Below are positions 5,332 to 12,340 of a DNA stretch of 17,915 nucleotides, in pieces (positions within the stretch are counted from its first letter, which is position 1; every line of letters begins with the position of its first letter). The DNA lies in the NCBI GenBank assembly GCA_002779065.1, contig PEXL01000059.1, forward strand, positions 1-17,915, given 5' to 3'. This DNA is from Candidatus Diapherotrites archaeon CG08_land_8_20_14_0_20_34_12. GTDB lineage: Archaea; Iainarchaeota; Iainarchaeia; Iainarchaeales; 0-14-0-20-34-12. A program made the translations under genes and the position numbers. The notes under the pieces are model-generated. The model ran no database searches and was not told the DNA's origin. It was given only the letters and a program-made list of their open reading frames with translations.

Positions 5332-5655
5332 CGCTGGGAGTGGGATTTGAACCCACGAGGGCTTACGCCCAACAGCTTACCGTCTTTTCTTTTTTCTCTC
5401 GAAGAGAAAAAAGAAAATACAGGTTGTCAAAAGAAAAAAGAGAACTATTGAATAAATATCAAAAGCCAAACTTTCTCTTTCTTTTGATTACCTCCCCAGG
5501 CTTCTTTTTCCATTTCAAGCTTTGCTTGAAAGGACCCGTAAAATTATTTTGAATTTTACTTGGTCTTTTGAACCCTAGGGCCTTTTCTTTTTCTTAGAAA
5601 GAAAAAGAAAAGGGGCTAGCAGGCTGTCGCCTTAACCGGACTGGGCCACCCCAGC
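5332..5655 (-). tRNA. tRNA-Ser(GCU) with a 239-nt intron at 37/38
   Basis: 5' half at 5655-5617: acceptor GCTGGGG, D-stem GCC/GGC, anticodon stem ACAGC, loop start CTGCTA. 3' half at 5377-5332: A38, GCTGT, long variable arm with GGGC/GCCC stem, T-arm GTGGG-TTCAAAT-CCCAC, acceptor TCCCAGC, discriminator G. Joining at 37/38 gives an 85-nt type II tRNA with anticodon GCU. Intron 5378-5616. The splice motif is relaxed: 32-34 pair with intron CGG (one G-U pair), position 35 is unpaired, and the 3' bulge is TAA. The intron is packed with palindromes and contains no convincing ORF. Possible TATA CTTTAAAATA lies near 5685-5694, overlapping the stop of the upstream gene. Confidence 0.88.
5385..5613. 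repeat. Palindrome cluster inside the tRNA-Ser intron
   Basis: At least four clear hairpins fill the intron. They are TTTTCTTTTTTCTCT/AGAGAAAAAAGAAAA (5385-5417, 15 bp), TTTCAAGC/GCTTGAAA (5513-5531), the GTAAAATT/AATTTTAC core flanked by ACC and TTGGT (5534-5564), and CCTTTTCTTTTTCTT/AAGAAAAAGAAAAGG (5581-5613, 15 bp perfect). A looser long-range pairing joins CAAAAGAAAAAAGAGAA near 5435 with TTTCTCTTTCTTTTG near 5472. The 5534-5564 core is homologous to hairpins 3325-3355 and 5260-5290. The first and last hairpins could also pair with each other, closing the whole intron. Confidence 0.8.
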
Positions 5656-5693
5656 TTTTTGATACTTAAAAGGGTTAACTAATCTTTAAAATA

Positions 5694-6356
5694 CTAACTA
5701 GATGGTAAAACCAGATCTTCAAGGCTTTCAATGTGTCTTGGGTTGCCTGAACGTTTACCTTCTTTAACCCTTATTAAGGATTTATCCCTAAAAGAAAAAA
5801 CCCTACGAAAGGGTCTGATTCTTTCAGTAATATGCCCTCTTGAATAAGTATCACTAGGCCTTAAAAAATTATCAAACTCGACAGTAACCTTGCCATTACT
5901 TATAGAAACCGCATGTCCTCTATAATTGCCCCCATTCATAGTGGCTTCTGCCCTTTGATTTGGATCAACCTTAAAGAATTTGGCATATCTTAACTCTGGC
6001 CTCCTATTGCATAAATCAACCAATTCGACAACATTCCTGATTGAAAAATGTTCTGGCCTAAGTTCATGCGGCTCAATTAAATCAGAAAATTTCACCAACA
6101 ATGCTTTAAAACTATTTCCATTAAGCAAAAGAGTTTCATTGGCTTTTGAAAGCAGCCTTGCTGCTTCGGCCTCACTTAAATCAGGAATTACAGCACGCAA
6201 CTCTTCTGCACGCACTTGCCTAAGGAACTGCAACTTTTTTCTAAATGGAATCCTTGTGACTGCTGTTCTTCTTCTTAATTCAGATATTCTCGCAAATCCT
6301 CTCTTTGACCATGCTTTTGCGGCAATTCTTCTACTTCTTTGGGGTCTTGGAGCCAT
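5694..6356 (-). CDS. Hypothetical basic protein, paralog of 6454-7086, 220 aa
   Basis: Family not recognised. The Arg-rich N-terminal tail (residues 1-42, PRPQRSRR.., ELRRR) is followed by a helical segment and a domain shared with the 210-aa protein next door. Shared blocks include LRPEHFSIRNVVELV (99-113), RRPELRYAKFF (118-128) and HAVSISNGKVTVEF (148-161), aligning with LKSEYLSVGTLAELI, RNPFLRYPTFF and SVVSAKNGKVTVRM. There are no membrane segments. The C-terminal part after residue 161 is basic and not obviously shared. A nucleic-acid-binding role is inferred from the tail only. TATA-like sequence at 6368-6386 fits a leaderless start at ATG 6356. The gene has its own promoter rather than relying on its paralog, 97 nt upstream. 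Confidence 0.75.
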   Translation of the reverse strand: MAPRPQRSRRIAAKAWSKRGFARISELRRRTAVTRIPFRKKLQFLRQVRAEELRAVIPDLSEAEAARLLSKANETLLLNGNSFKALLVKFSDLIEPHELRPEHFSIRNVVELVDLCNRRPELRYAKFFKVDPNQRAEATMNGGNYRGHAVSISNGKVTVEFDNFLRPSDTYSRGHITERIRPFRRVFSFRDKSLIRVKEGKRSGNPRHIESLEDLVLPSS

Positions 6357-6368
6357 ATTACCAAATCA

Positions 6369-6386
6369 TATTTAAAAAAGTATATA
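6369..6386 (-). promoter_or_regulatory. Promoter of the 220-aa paralog
   Basis: Two overlapping TATA-like motifs, TATATA at 6381-6386 and TTTAAATA at 6369-6376, lie 15-30 nt before the ATG at 6356. The distal one has the spacing expected for a leaderless transcript. Confidence 0.45.
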
Positions 6387-6453
6387 ATTTCTACTATTGG
6401 ATAAACAGAATTATTAGATTCTATAAATAATTTTGGAACTAAATAAAAAAGAG

Positions 6454-7086
6454 TTATTTTCCTCTGGTTAAAGCAGGATCTGTTAATGCTGCAGTAATTA
6501 TTTTCCTGCTAAATAAAGTAGTATGCCTTGTTTCAAGGATATTTCCTCCTACTCTAAGTCCATCATTTGGCAGTTCCTCTTCAATCATACGCACAGTTAC
6601 TTTCCCATTTTTAGCAGATACAACACTGCCAATATAAGTATGACCTTCTTTTGCATATCGTACTCTCATTTCAGGCTTAAAGAAAGTAGGATATCTTAAG
6701 AAAGGATTTCTATTACCTAAAGTAATTAATTCTGCTAAAGTTCCTACGGATAAATATTCGGATTTAAGTTCTCTTGGCCTTACTCCTTCAAGTGCAAGCG
6801 TATCTAAAAATTGGATAAATCTATCTCTTCCAATTAAAAGCGCTGGATGTAACCTTGCAACATGAGCTCTTGCTTGTTCAGGTTTAAGCCTAGTAGCTAA
6901 AGAAAGTTCTTCTGCTCTTTGAGCTAATCTTATGGTTTGTCTATCTGATACTCCTTGTTGTGAGACCAGCAATGCATTTGTTCTTCTTAATCCTTTAAGT
7001 TTTTGTGTTCTCCAACCTGGCGCTTTTTGTTGCGTAGTTCTTGGCCTCAATCCGCTTGGTCTCCCAACTGGTCTTCCTGTTGGCAT
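6454..7086 (-). CDS. Hypothetical protein with AT-hook-like N-terminus, 210 aa
   Basis: Paralog of the 220-aa protein at 5694-6356, with the common domain at about residues 104-166. Its own feature is the N-terminal tail, with two GRP cores at 4-6 and 8-10 and a further RPR at 14-16. This resembles AT-hook DNA-binding motifs, in which an Arg-Pro core sits in the AT minor groove. Residues 17-60 are also basic (KAPGWRTQKLKGLRRT). There is no membrane segment and no Cys. In an AT-rich genome such a tail could make a chromatin-associated protein, but that is inference. Tandem duplication followed by divergence of the tails is the simplest origin of the pair. TATA-like TATAAATTAA at 7111-7120 fits a leaderless ATG at 7086. 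Confidence 0.75.
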   Translation of the reverse strand: MPTGRPVGRPSGLRPRTTQQKAPGWRTQKLKGLRRTNALLVSQQGVSDRQTIRLAQRAEELSLATRLKPEQARAHVARLHPALLIGRDRFIQFLDTLALEGVRPRELKSEYLSVGTLAELITLGNRNPFLRYPTFFKPEMRVRYAKEGHTYIGSVVSAKNGKVTVRMIEEELPNDGLRVGGNILETRHTTLFSRKIITAALTDPALTRGK

Positions 7087-7110
7087 AATATCAAATATAT
7101 TAAACCATGA

Positions 7111-7120
7111 TTAATTTATA
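7111..7120 (-). promoter_or_regulatory. TATA box of the 210-aa AT-hook-like protein gene
   Basis: Minus-strand TATAAATTAA is centred about 29 nt before the ATG at 7086, in the 52-nt gap after the nuclease gene. Confidence 0.5.
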
Positions 7121-7138
7121 TGTATTTTGAATGTTTGA

Positions 7139-8107
7139 TTAAACAGCAAGCTCAGCAAGCGGGTAAGCTGGAATCTTAAATTTGTGAACAATTGAATGTG
7201 CCAATTCTTTGGAATAACCATGCGTTGTTAAAACCAATTTTGGCTTTGATTCATCAATATACCGCATTAACTGATTAAAATCTGCATGGTCTGACAATGG
7301 GAATATGCGATCATACGGCCCATGGTAAGACCAGCCTGTTGCTTTTGCTGCTGCAATTTTTTTCCTTGATGAAAAATGCAATGCCTGCAATAAACTGGCA
7401 GTAATAAATTGGGGGGGCATAATTAAGATTTGGGAATCATTCAAATTATGCTCTAATTTAATATAATTCCCTAGTTTGACACCGTAATTTTCATAAATTT
7501 TATTAGTTGAATAAATAGAATCATATACTAAAGGGGAAATCCCCAAATGTTTATTTACAAAGGCAGTTAATTCCTGCGCTTTGCCAATTTGATAGCCTGC
7601 TAAAATTACTAATTTATTTTCATGCAATCTTCTTTTTATCCAGGATTCCATTTCAGCATAGGTTTCTTCCCTTTTCGGGAAGGAAAAATGCGGCATTCCG
7701 AATGTTGATTCTATTATCAAAACATCTGCTTTTTGGATTTCTGCTGATTTTTCAACCAAAGAATCTTGCAATTTGAAATCGGATGTGCATACTACCCTGT
7801 TATCATCATTGATTATTAATTGGGAAGAGCCTAAAACATGGCCTGAACTTGAAAATTCAAATTCAATATCATCAATTTCATATTTCTTGTCAAATTCAAC
7901 AATTTTAGGGTTAAAAACTTTGCCTGATTGTTTAATCAAATCAGCTGTTTGCTTTGTGGTAAAGATATTCTTGCAGCCATTTATGTAAACATGGTCGTTA
8001 TGCGCATGCGAGATAATAGAATATTCTGCCTTGTGTTTTGCACTTGCATCCAGGACAATAAAATTATCGTCTTTTATAAAAATGCCTTTTTTTTCAAATA
8101 GCCGCAT
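7139..8107 (-). CDS. Metallo-beta-lactamase/beta-CASP-type nuclease, 322 aa
   Basis: Predicted zinc-dependent nuclease of the metallo-beta-lactamase superfamily, related to archaeal YSH1/SNM1-like proteins annotated as RNA 3'-processing or exonuclease enzymes. From the proposed ATG: HAHNDH at 34-39 (motif 2), SSGHVLGS with His90 (motif 3), TSDF with Asp110 (motif 4), IESTFG, PLSDHADF with His274 (beta-CASP motif C region) and a final THGYS (His296). The frame is open to a TTG at 8125, but the ATG at 8107 is preferred. Minus-strand TTATAGTATAA at 8137-8147 would start transcription just upstream of it. RNA versus DNA substrate cannot be decided here. It is divergent from the coiled-coil gene at 8241. 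Confidence 0.88.
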   Translation of the reverse strand: MRLFEKKGIFIKDDNFIVLDASAKHKAEYSIISHAHNDHVYINGCKNIFTTKQTADLIKQSGKVFNPKIVEFDKKYEIDDIEFEFSSSGHVLGSSQLIINDDNRVVCTSDFKLQDSLVEKSAEIQKADVLIIESTFGMPHFSFPKREETYAEMESWIKRRLHENKLVILAGYQIGKAQELTAFVNKHLGISPLVYDSIYSTNKIYENYGVKLGNYIKLEHNLNDSQILIMPPQFITASLLQALHFSSRKKIAAAKATGWSYHGPYDRIFPLSDHADFNQLMRYIDESKPKLVLTTHGYSKELAHSIVHKFKIPAYPLAELAV

Positions 8108-8240
8108 AATGATCAAGGAATGCAAAATTTCTGCAGTTATACTATAAGGTAAATCCAGTATAAAAGAGTTGCTGAGATATTTGATTTTGCTTAAGCACAG
8201 GGAAAAGAATTTAAGGAAATAACACTTATATTTTCACAGG

Positions 8241-9317
8241 ATGGATGCTTTAATAAATATCAGAAGGGCTTCCCAATCCCTTGATTTGCTGGATTTGGCA
8301 ATAAGAAATAAAGGCTGGGCTGATTTAAACAGGGAGCAATTGGTTGAAGAACTTAAAAAGGTAGAGGCTGAATGCTCTAATTTTAAGAATGAATTACAAA
8401 AAGCAGCTGAAAAGACAAAGGAAAGTGTTTCAATTGATCACATAAATCTTGATAATTATTTTAAAGAGACGCATAAAACACTAGAGATATTAAAAAGGAA
8501 CATTGAACTTGAGGAAAAAAAGGGGGAATCAACAAAATTCACTTTTGCAAATGTTTTTGAAAGGGAATCTGTCCCTGAACTTTATAATGAATTGCAGCAA
8601 AGGCTGTTTTCCTTGCTTTTAAAAGGCCGCTTCATACTTGAAAGAATGGAAATAGCAGTACAAAGGCAGGATACTTCTTCAATTGATAAAAAACCTTTAG
8701 CAAGGAGATTGCTTGATACGCTTGAAGAAAAGGATGATGAATTAAGAAAGGTAAGAGGGGATTATGAACAGCTAAGGGTAAAAAGCTTTTTAGGGTTGGT
8801 AAAAGAAAAAACTGTTGCTGAGCTTGAATTTTCATTAAATGATAGAAATGCCGAGCTTGAAAAAAGAATTGCTGATTTTGATAATAAGCATAGAGAAATT
8901 ATTAGAAGGGTAATAATGATACAAAAGGAATTGCTACATTTAAGCAGAGACAAAAATATGATGGAACATGTGCTTTCAAAATACATGGATGGAAGCAAGG
9001 AAGTAATTATGGAATTGAAAAAAGAAAGGGATTATGCAAACAAAGTGATTATGGAGATAGAAAATGATACCTCGAAAATGCGGGAGAAATACCTTACTAA
9101 TATGATGAATATGGATAAGGAGAAAATTGCGATTAAAAACGAAATTGAACAGGGTTATGAACAAAAATTAAGCACGCTTAAACAAAGAATCATGGAAAAA
9201 GATGAACTAATTGAACATTTAAGAAAGATTGTTGTAAGAAGGGAAAGGGAAGAAGTAAAAGAAGCTGTTAAAAAAGAGGAAGTCAGACCTTTGCTGAAAA
9301 AAACTAAAAGAAAGTAA
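8241..9317 (+). CDS. Coiled-coil protein of unknown function, 358 aa
   Basis: No family recognised. The N-terminal roughly 115 residues include short helices and a less regular, aromatic-containing segment (FTFANVF, about 97-103). Most of the rest (about 140-345) is rich in Glu, Lys, Arg and Leu with heptad-like spacing, predicting long coiled coils. The C-terminus is strongly basic (KKTKRK). There is no membrane segment and no Walker motif, so it is not an SMC-type ATPase. It could be a structural or adaptor protein on nucleic acid or at the membrane. AATTTAAGG at about 8209-8217 lies 27 nt before the ATG, consistent with a leaderless start. A hairpin overlaps the stop codon. Confidence 0.75.
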   Translation: MDALINIRRASQSLDLLDLAIRNKGWADLNREQLVEELKKVEAECSNFKNELQKAAEKTKESVSIDHINLDNYFKETHKTLEILKRNIELEEKKGESTKFTFANVFERESVPELYNELQQRLFSLLLKGRFILERMEIAVQRQDTSSIDKKPLARRLLDTLEEKDDELRKVRGDYEQLRVKSFLGLVKEKTVAELEFSLNDRNAELEKRIADFDNKHREIIRRVIMIQKELLHLSRDKNMMEHVLSKYMDGSKEVIMELKKERDYANKVIMEIENDTSKMREKYLTNMMNMDKEKIAIKNEIEQGYEQKLSTLKQRIMEKDELIEHLRKIVVRREREEVKEAVKKEEVRPLLKKTKRK

Positions 9318-9338
9318 AAAATCCAAAGATTTTTTACT
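9313..9338 (+). terminator. Hairpin spanning the stop codon of the coiled-coil gene
   Basis: AGTAAAAAATC (9313-9323) and GATTTTTTACT (9328-9338) form a perfect 11-bp stem with loop CAAA. The TAA stop at 9315-9317 lies in the left arm. It probably forms the 3' end of the message, and on the other strand it follows the convergent gene at 9383. Confidence 0.5.
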
Positions 9339-9382
9339 GTTGCAAAATCATCAGATTCTGCCTAAAAATAACTTGAAAATTG

Positions 9383-9841
9383 CTATTTGAAAGGCACATA
9401 TTTGCCAAATTCTGATTCTTCACTTTTTGAAAAATATTGTGGGGCAAAACTCCCTGGTTTTTTAATAAACCTTAAAATATAATTAGCCCATTTTGCAACT
9501 AACGCCTGCCTTTCCTCTTCTAATTCATTTGAATCTGCTATTTCTTCCAATTCGGATTCAATAATTGCTTTTATTATTGGTTTCCCTGAGGATAATTCTA
9601 AATCAACCAACTTGTTCTGAAGAATTGAAATATCCGTAGTTTTTTTAGGATATAAAACAAATACAAAGAAAATGTCTGCTTTTTTTGCATTCTGCTGAAT
9701 TTTTAGTGGAATATCTAATCTTGAAGGTGAATAATCAACCGAGCATTTAATATCCAGTATTTCTTCTTTTAACTTCTTTTCAACATCAGGCAATATATTT
9801 ACAATTGTCTCAGAATCACAAATCAAGCATACTTTCATCAT
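9383..9841 (-). CDS. Archaeal riboflavin synthase/lumazine synthase-fold protein, divergent, 152 aa
   Basis: Matches the overall pattern of archaeal riboflavin synthase (RibC, lumazine-synthase fold). The beta-strand start MKVCLICDSE is followed by the RLDIP segment corresponding to the family's DLP, then ADIFFVFVLYP (family: CDIVMALGMPG), SSGKPIIKAIIESE (family: TNKHIIEVFVHEDE), and the helix ending ANYILRFIKKPGSF (family: AENVYYLLFKPEYL). This is from my memory of the methanogen sequence, not a search. The usual HEASLGL substrate-binding block is replaced by LVDLELSSG, so activity may be lost or changed. No other riboflavin gene is in the window. It shares a short divergent promoter region with the surface-protein gene at 9926. 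The second Met (9838) is an equally possible start. Confidence 0.5.
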   Translation of the reverse strand: MMKVCLICDSETIVNILPDVEKKLKEEILDIKCSVDYSPSRLDIPLKIQQNAKKADIFFVFVLYPKKTTDISILQNKLVDLELSSGKPIIKAIIESELEEIADSNELEEERQALVAKWANYILRFIKKPGSFAPQYFSKSEESEFGKYVPFK

Positions 9842-9870
9842 ATTTTCACTGCCAAAAGGCTATTTTCATG

Positions 9871-9898
9871 TTATAATTAAATAAAAAAGTATATAAAA
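9871..9898. promoter_or_regulatory. Divergent promoter region between the RibC-like and surface-protein genes
   Basis: Plus-strand TATATAAAA at 9890-9898 is about 32 nt before the ATG at 9926. Minus-strand TTAATTATAA at 9871-9880 is about 34 nt before the ATG at 9841. Both spacings suggest leaderless or near-leaderless transcripts from back-to-back TATA boxes. Confidence 0.55.
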
Positions 9899-9925
9899 GG
9901 ATAATTAATTTACTATATTGACGAT

Positions 9926-11401
9926 ATGGACGGATTTTCAACACTTGATTCTGAAGAGTATTATGAACAAAGCCCAATAGAAAAGATACAAGGATATCTT
10001 CCAATGATTATTGGCGCAATTGTTTTAATAGCAATAGTGTATTTTGTTTATACTTTTTTTATTGGCAATAATACTGATGTCACTTTTTCAATTAAAGATA
10101 TTTCAGGAAAACCCATAACCGGTAATTCTATAAGGGTGTTTTCAAGCTCGGAAAATAAAGAAGTATTTAAAGCGAGTGGAAAGGCAGGTTATGATACTAA
10201 ATTAAAATTTGGGGATTATAAAATAACTGTTTCTAGCTCTGATTTCCCTCTTTATGTTGAAAATATTGCAGTTGACCAGGAAAATAATGCTTTTGATGTT
10301 GTGTTAAAGAAACAATATAAATTGGATTTGGGAATAGCCGTAACAAATAATAAGCTAATTAAAGGCATAGATAATTCAATTGAAATTACTATAACAAATA
10401 ATGGAAATGAAGATATTTCTGATTTGGCTTTGGATTTAAATTTTAGCAATAAAGCAGTTATGGCGGACTCAGTAAATAGCATTATGGCCATAGCAGGAAC
10501 TCAAACAAAGATAAAGGCAATTGCAAAAATTCAACCTAGCATAACATTAAGCCGAGATGAAAAAACAAAGGGGATAACTATTTCAGCAAAGGTTGTTGGA
10601 ACAAACATATCCAAAAAAATTGATGGTATTTTTATTATTGAAAAACCCGTGTTAGAAGTAAGCCCTAAAGAAGTAAAGATGTCCTTAAGTGCTAATGATA
10701 TAAAAACACAGGAAATAAATATGCAAAATAAAGGAGGGTCTCCAATTACTGGAATAAGTTTGGAAATATTGATAGATGACAGTTCTGGAAATGACAAAGA
10801 AGAGGCAGCAAATTGGGTTTATTTTACAAGCCCTGGAAAAACAACTGAATTACTGGAATTATTGCCTGAAGGGCAGCAAAGGCAAAAATCATTTACAGTA
10901 AATGCACCAAAAGCTGCAAGGCTTGGTACAATTAGCGGGTCAATAAAAATATCAACTGCGAAAGAGATAGGGATTGAAAATATAATTCCTTTTAGTATTG
11001 AGATAAATAAGGAGGTTGGGGTAAAATTAACGGTTGACTTTGAAATGGATGTTTTCAACCTGAAATTTAATGGAAATAAATATCCTTCACAAACTAAAAA
11101 GATAATAATAACAAATAATAGTGATGTGGATATTGAAACCCCCATTACCTTTAACGTTTCAAATAAGGATGAATGTAGTGAGGACTGGTTTAAATTTGAG
11201 TCAGGAAATAACATCAAAAGTTTGAAAAAAGGAGAAAAGAATAGCAACTTATATTACACTGTTTCAGCACCAAAAGAAGTTGCAATTTTAGAAGAGGGGG
11301 ATAGAAAAGCATTTTGTAAAATAAACATGTCTTATAAAAATCCGGTTAATGAAAAAACAGAGGTACAAGAGTTTACTGTCTTTATAAATGCCGGAAGCTA
11401 A
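9926..11401 (+). CDS. Membrane-anchored surface protein with Ig-like domains, 491 aa
   Basis: An acidic cytoplasmic N-terminus (residues 1-23) is followed by one hydrophobic anchor (about 24-47) and a large extracytoplasmic part. Residues about 50-130 resemble a PEGA/carboxypeptidase-regulatory-like beta domain (DISGKPITGNSIRVF, FGDYKITVSS). Three or more beta-sandwich units with 'TITNNGNEDI', 'NMQNKGGSPITG' and 'IITNNSDVDIET' motifs follow, typical of NEW3/CARDB-like Ig folds in archaeal envelope proteins. Two Cys near the C-terminus (in DECSEDW and AFCKINMSY) could form a disulfide. No enzymatic motif is seen. Probable role is in envelope structure or attachment. It is transcribed alone, followed by tRNA-Arg. 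Confidence 0.75.
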   Translation: MDGFSTLDSEEYYEQSPIEKIQGYLPMIIGAIVLIAIVYFVYTFFIGNNTDVTFSIKDISGKPITGNSIRVFSSSENKEVFKASGKAGYDTKLKFGDYKITVSSSDFPLYVENIAVDQENNAFDVVLKKQYKLDLGIAVTNNKLIKGIDNSIEITITNNGNEDISDLALDLNFSNKAVMADSVNSIMAIAGTQTKIKAIAKIQPSITLSRDEKTKGITISAKVVGTNISKKIDGIFIIEKPVLEVSPKEVKMSLSANDIKTQEINMQNKGGSPITGISLEILIDDSSGNDKEEAANWVYFTSPGKTTELLELLPEGQQRQKSFTVNAPKAARLGTISGSIKISTAKEIGIENIIPFSIEINKEVGVKLTVDFEMDVFNLKFNGNKYPSQTKKIIITNNSDVDIETPITFNVSNKDECSEDWFKFESGNNIKSLKKGEKNSNLYYTVSAPKEVAILEEGDRKAFCKINMSYKNPVNEKTEVQEFTVFINAGS

Positions 11402-11458
11402 AGGCAGCTATTTTTAATATTTTGGGCAGCATATTTGTTAGAACAGTTAGGAGCAACT

Positions 11459-11741
11459 GGACCCGTAGCTCAGTCTGGAATCAGAGCAATTCCCTCCTAA
11501 ACCAAGCCTTTTTCTTTTAGGAAAAGAAAAAGGCTAGGGATTACAAGTAAAATTCCAAAGGAATTTTACTGTACACTAAAATCTAAGGGATTTTAGTTGT
11601 ATCCAAAAAGAAAACTAAAAAATTATATTTAAAAAAACTCTTTTTCTTTTGGGGTAGCCCTAGACCTTTTCTTTTTCTTAAAAAGAAAAAGAAAAGGGTT
11701 GGGCAAGGAAGAGGTCCTGGGTTCGAATCCCAGCGGGTCCG
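11459..11741 (+). tRNA. tRNA-Arg(CCU) with a 206-nt intron at 37/38
   Basis: 5' half 11459-11499: acceptor GGACCCG, D-stem GCTC/GAGC, anticodon stem ATTCC, loop start CTCCTA. 3' half 11706-11741: A38, GGAAG, AGGTC, T-arm CTGGG-TTCGAAT-CCCAG, acceptor CGGGTCC, discriminator G. The spliced product is 77 nt with anticodon CCU. Pair 27-43 is A-G, the only mismatch. Intron 11500-11705. The splice motif is relaxed: loop bases 32-34 pair with GGG (one G-U pair), AACC pairs with GGTT inside the intron, and the 3' bulge is CAA. The intron is filled by palindromes and has no coding potential I can support. CATATTTG at about 11430-11437 is a possible TATA box. Confidence 0.9.
11505..11697. repeat. Palindrome cluster inside the tRNA-Arg intron
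   Basis: Four hairpins: AGCCTTTTTCTTTT/AAAAGAAAAAGGCT (11505-11535, 14 bp), AGTAAAATTCC/GGAATTTTACT (11546-11570, 11 bp, extendable to TACA/TGTA), ACTAAAATC/GATTTTAGT (11575-11597) and CCTTTTCTTTTTCTT/AAGAAAAAGAAAAGG (11665-11697, 15 bp). The last stem is identical to the one at 5581-5613 in the tRNA-Ser intron. The second and third share the TAAAAT core with the intergenic clusters, with paired changes in the arms. Confidence 0.8.
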
Positions 11742-11749
11742 TTAGCATT

Positions 11750-12262
11750 CTACTTAAAGTTGAACAATTCAAAAAACACATTTTTGTCTTTTGTATAGAA
11801 ATAGGCTAAGCAAATAATAGCAAGGAAAACAATAAATAAATCAAGGGCATTCATAAGGAAATAATTTTTTATATTTAAAATATCTCCAAGATACATATTT
11901 CCAAAAGGATAAATGAAATTTATTGCCCAATCACTTGTTATAATGTCTACAACTGAATGCAGCAAATATCCAATAAAGAAAACAAAAATCCCTGCAAAAT
12001 AATTGAATTTAATATTCTTCTTTTTGCAGTAAAGGTAGAAAATTGCCGAGAAGAAAATTCCAAACAGCAACCCGTAAATTGGCGGATGCAGCCATTCATG
12101 ATGAATTTTTCTGTAAAGGTCAAAATCGCCAAGCAAAAGAGGGTAGCCATCAATGTCCGGAGCTAAACCACCTAAAAATGCCAATCTTAAAATATTTTTA
12201 TCTTTGGAGAAATACCTTACTGCAAGATATGAGATAATTCCGTGAATTATCGTAAAGGGCAT
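11750..12262 (-). CDS. YdjM/DUF457-like membrane metal-dependent hydrolase, 170 aa
   Basis: Four or more hydrophobic segments surround conserved polar motifs: IIHG at 5-8, LAPDIDGYP near residue 34, KIHHEWLHPP near 52-61, and LLHSVVDI near 100. This His/Asp pattern is typical of the YdjM/DUF457 family of predicted inner-membrane metal-dependent hydrolases, whose substrate is not established. Length is near the family's usual 170-200. The stop lies 9 nt from the end of the convergent tRNA-Arg gene. The ATG at 12262 is preceded by CTATTATATTATTAG (about 12277-12291), a plausible TATA box with a very short leader. Confidence 0.75.
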   Translation of the reverse strand: MPFTIIHGIISYLAVRYFSKDKNILRLAFLGGLAPDIDGYPLLLGDFDLYRKIHHEWLHPPIYGLLFGIFFSAIFYLYCKKKNIKFNYFAGIFVFFIGYLLHSVVDIITSDWAINFIYPFGNMYLGDILNIKNYFLMNALDLFIVFLAIICLAYFYTKDKNVFFELFNFK

Positions 12263-12340
12263 GTTAAAACCAAGACTAATAATATAATAGGTTCAATATT
12301 TATTAAGTTTAGGTTATTTGAATTTGATTAAAGGATTGGT

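Noticed and set aside
5286..5552. Plus-strand 88-aa ORF across the tRNA-Ser region
   Set aside because: It runs through tRNA exon, intron hairpins and the trailer palindromes. Its composition reflects those repeats, not a protein.
5131..5613. CRISPR array
   Set aside because: Repeats are palindromes of different lengths with irregular spacing and no constant spacer size. No cas genes are present.
5378..5616. Homing endonuclease in the tRNA introns
   Set aside because: Neither the 239-nt nor the 206-nt intron contains an ORF with LAGLIDADG or similar motifs, and both are too short for one.
9926..11401. S-layer protein proper
   Set aside because: It has an N-terminal anchor rather than a cleavable signal plus C-terminal anchor, and no S-layer motif. 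Only a general surface-protein call is justified.
11957..12237. Plus-strand ORFs opposite the YdjM-like gene
   Set aside because: Antisense to a membrane protein with clear conserved His/Asp motifs; low-complexity translations.
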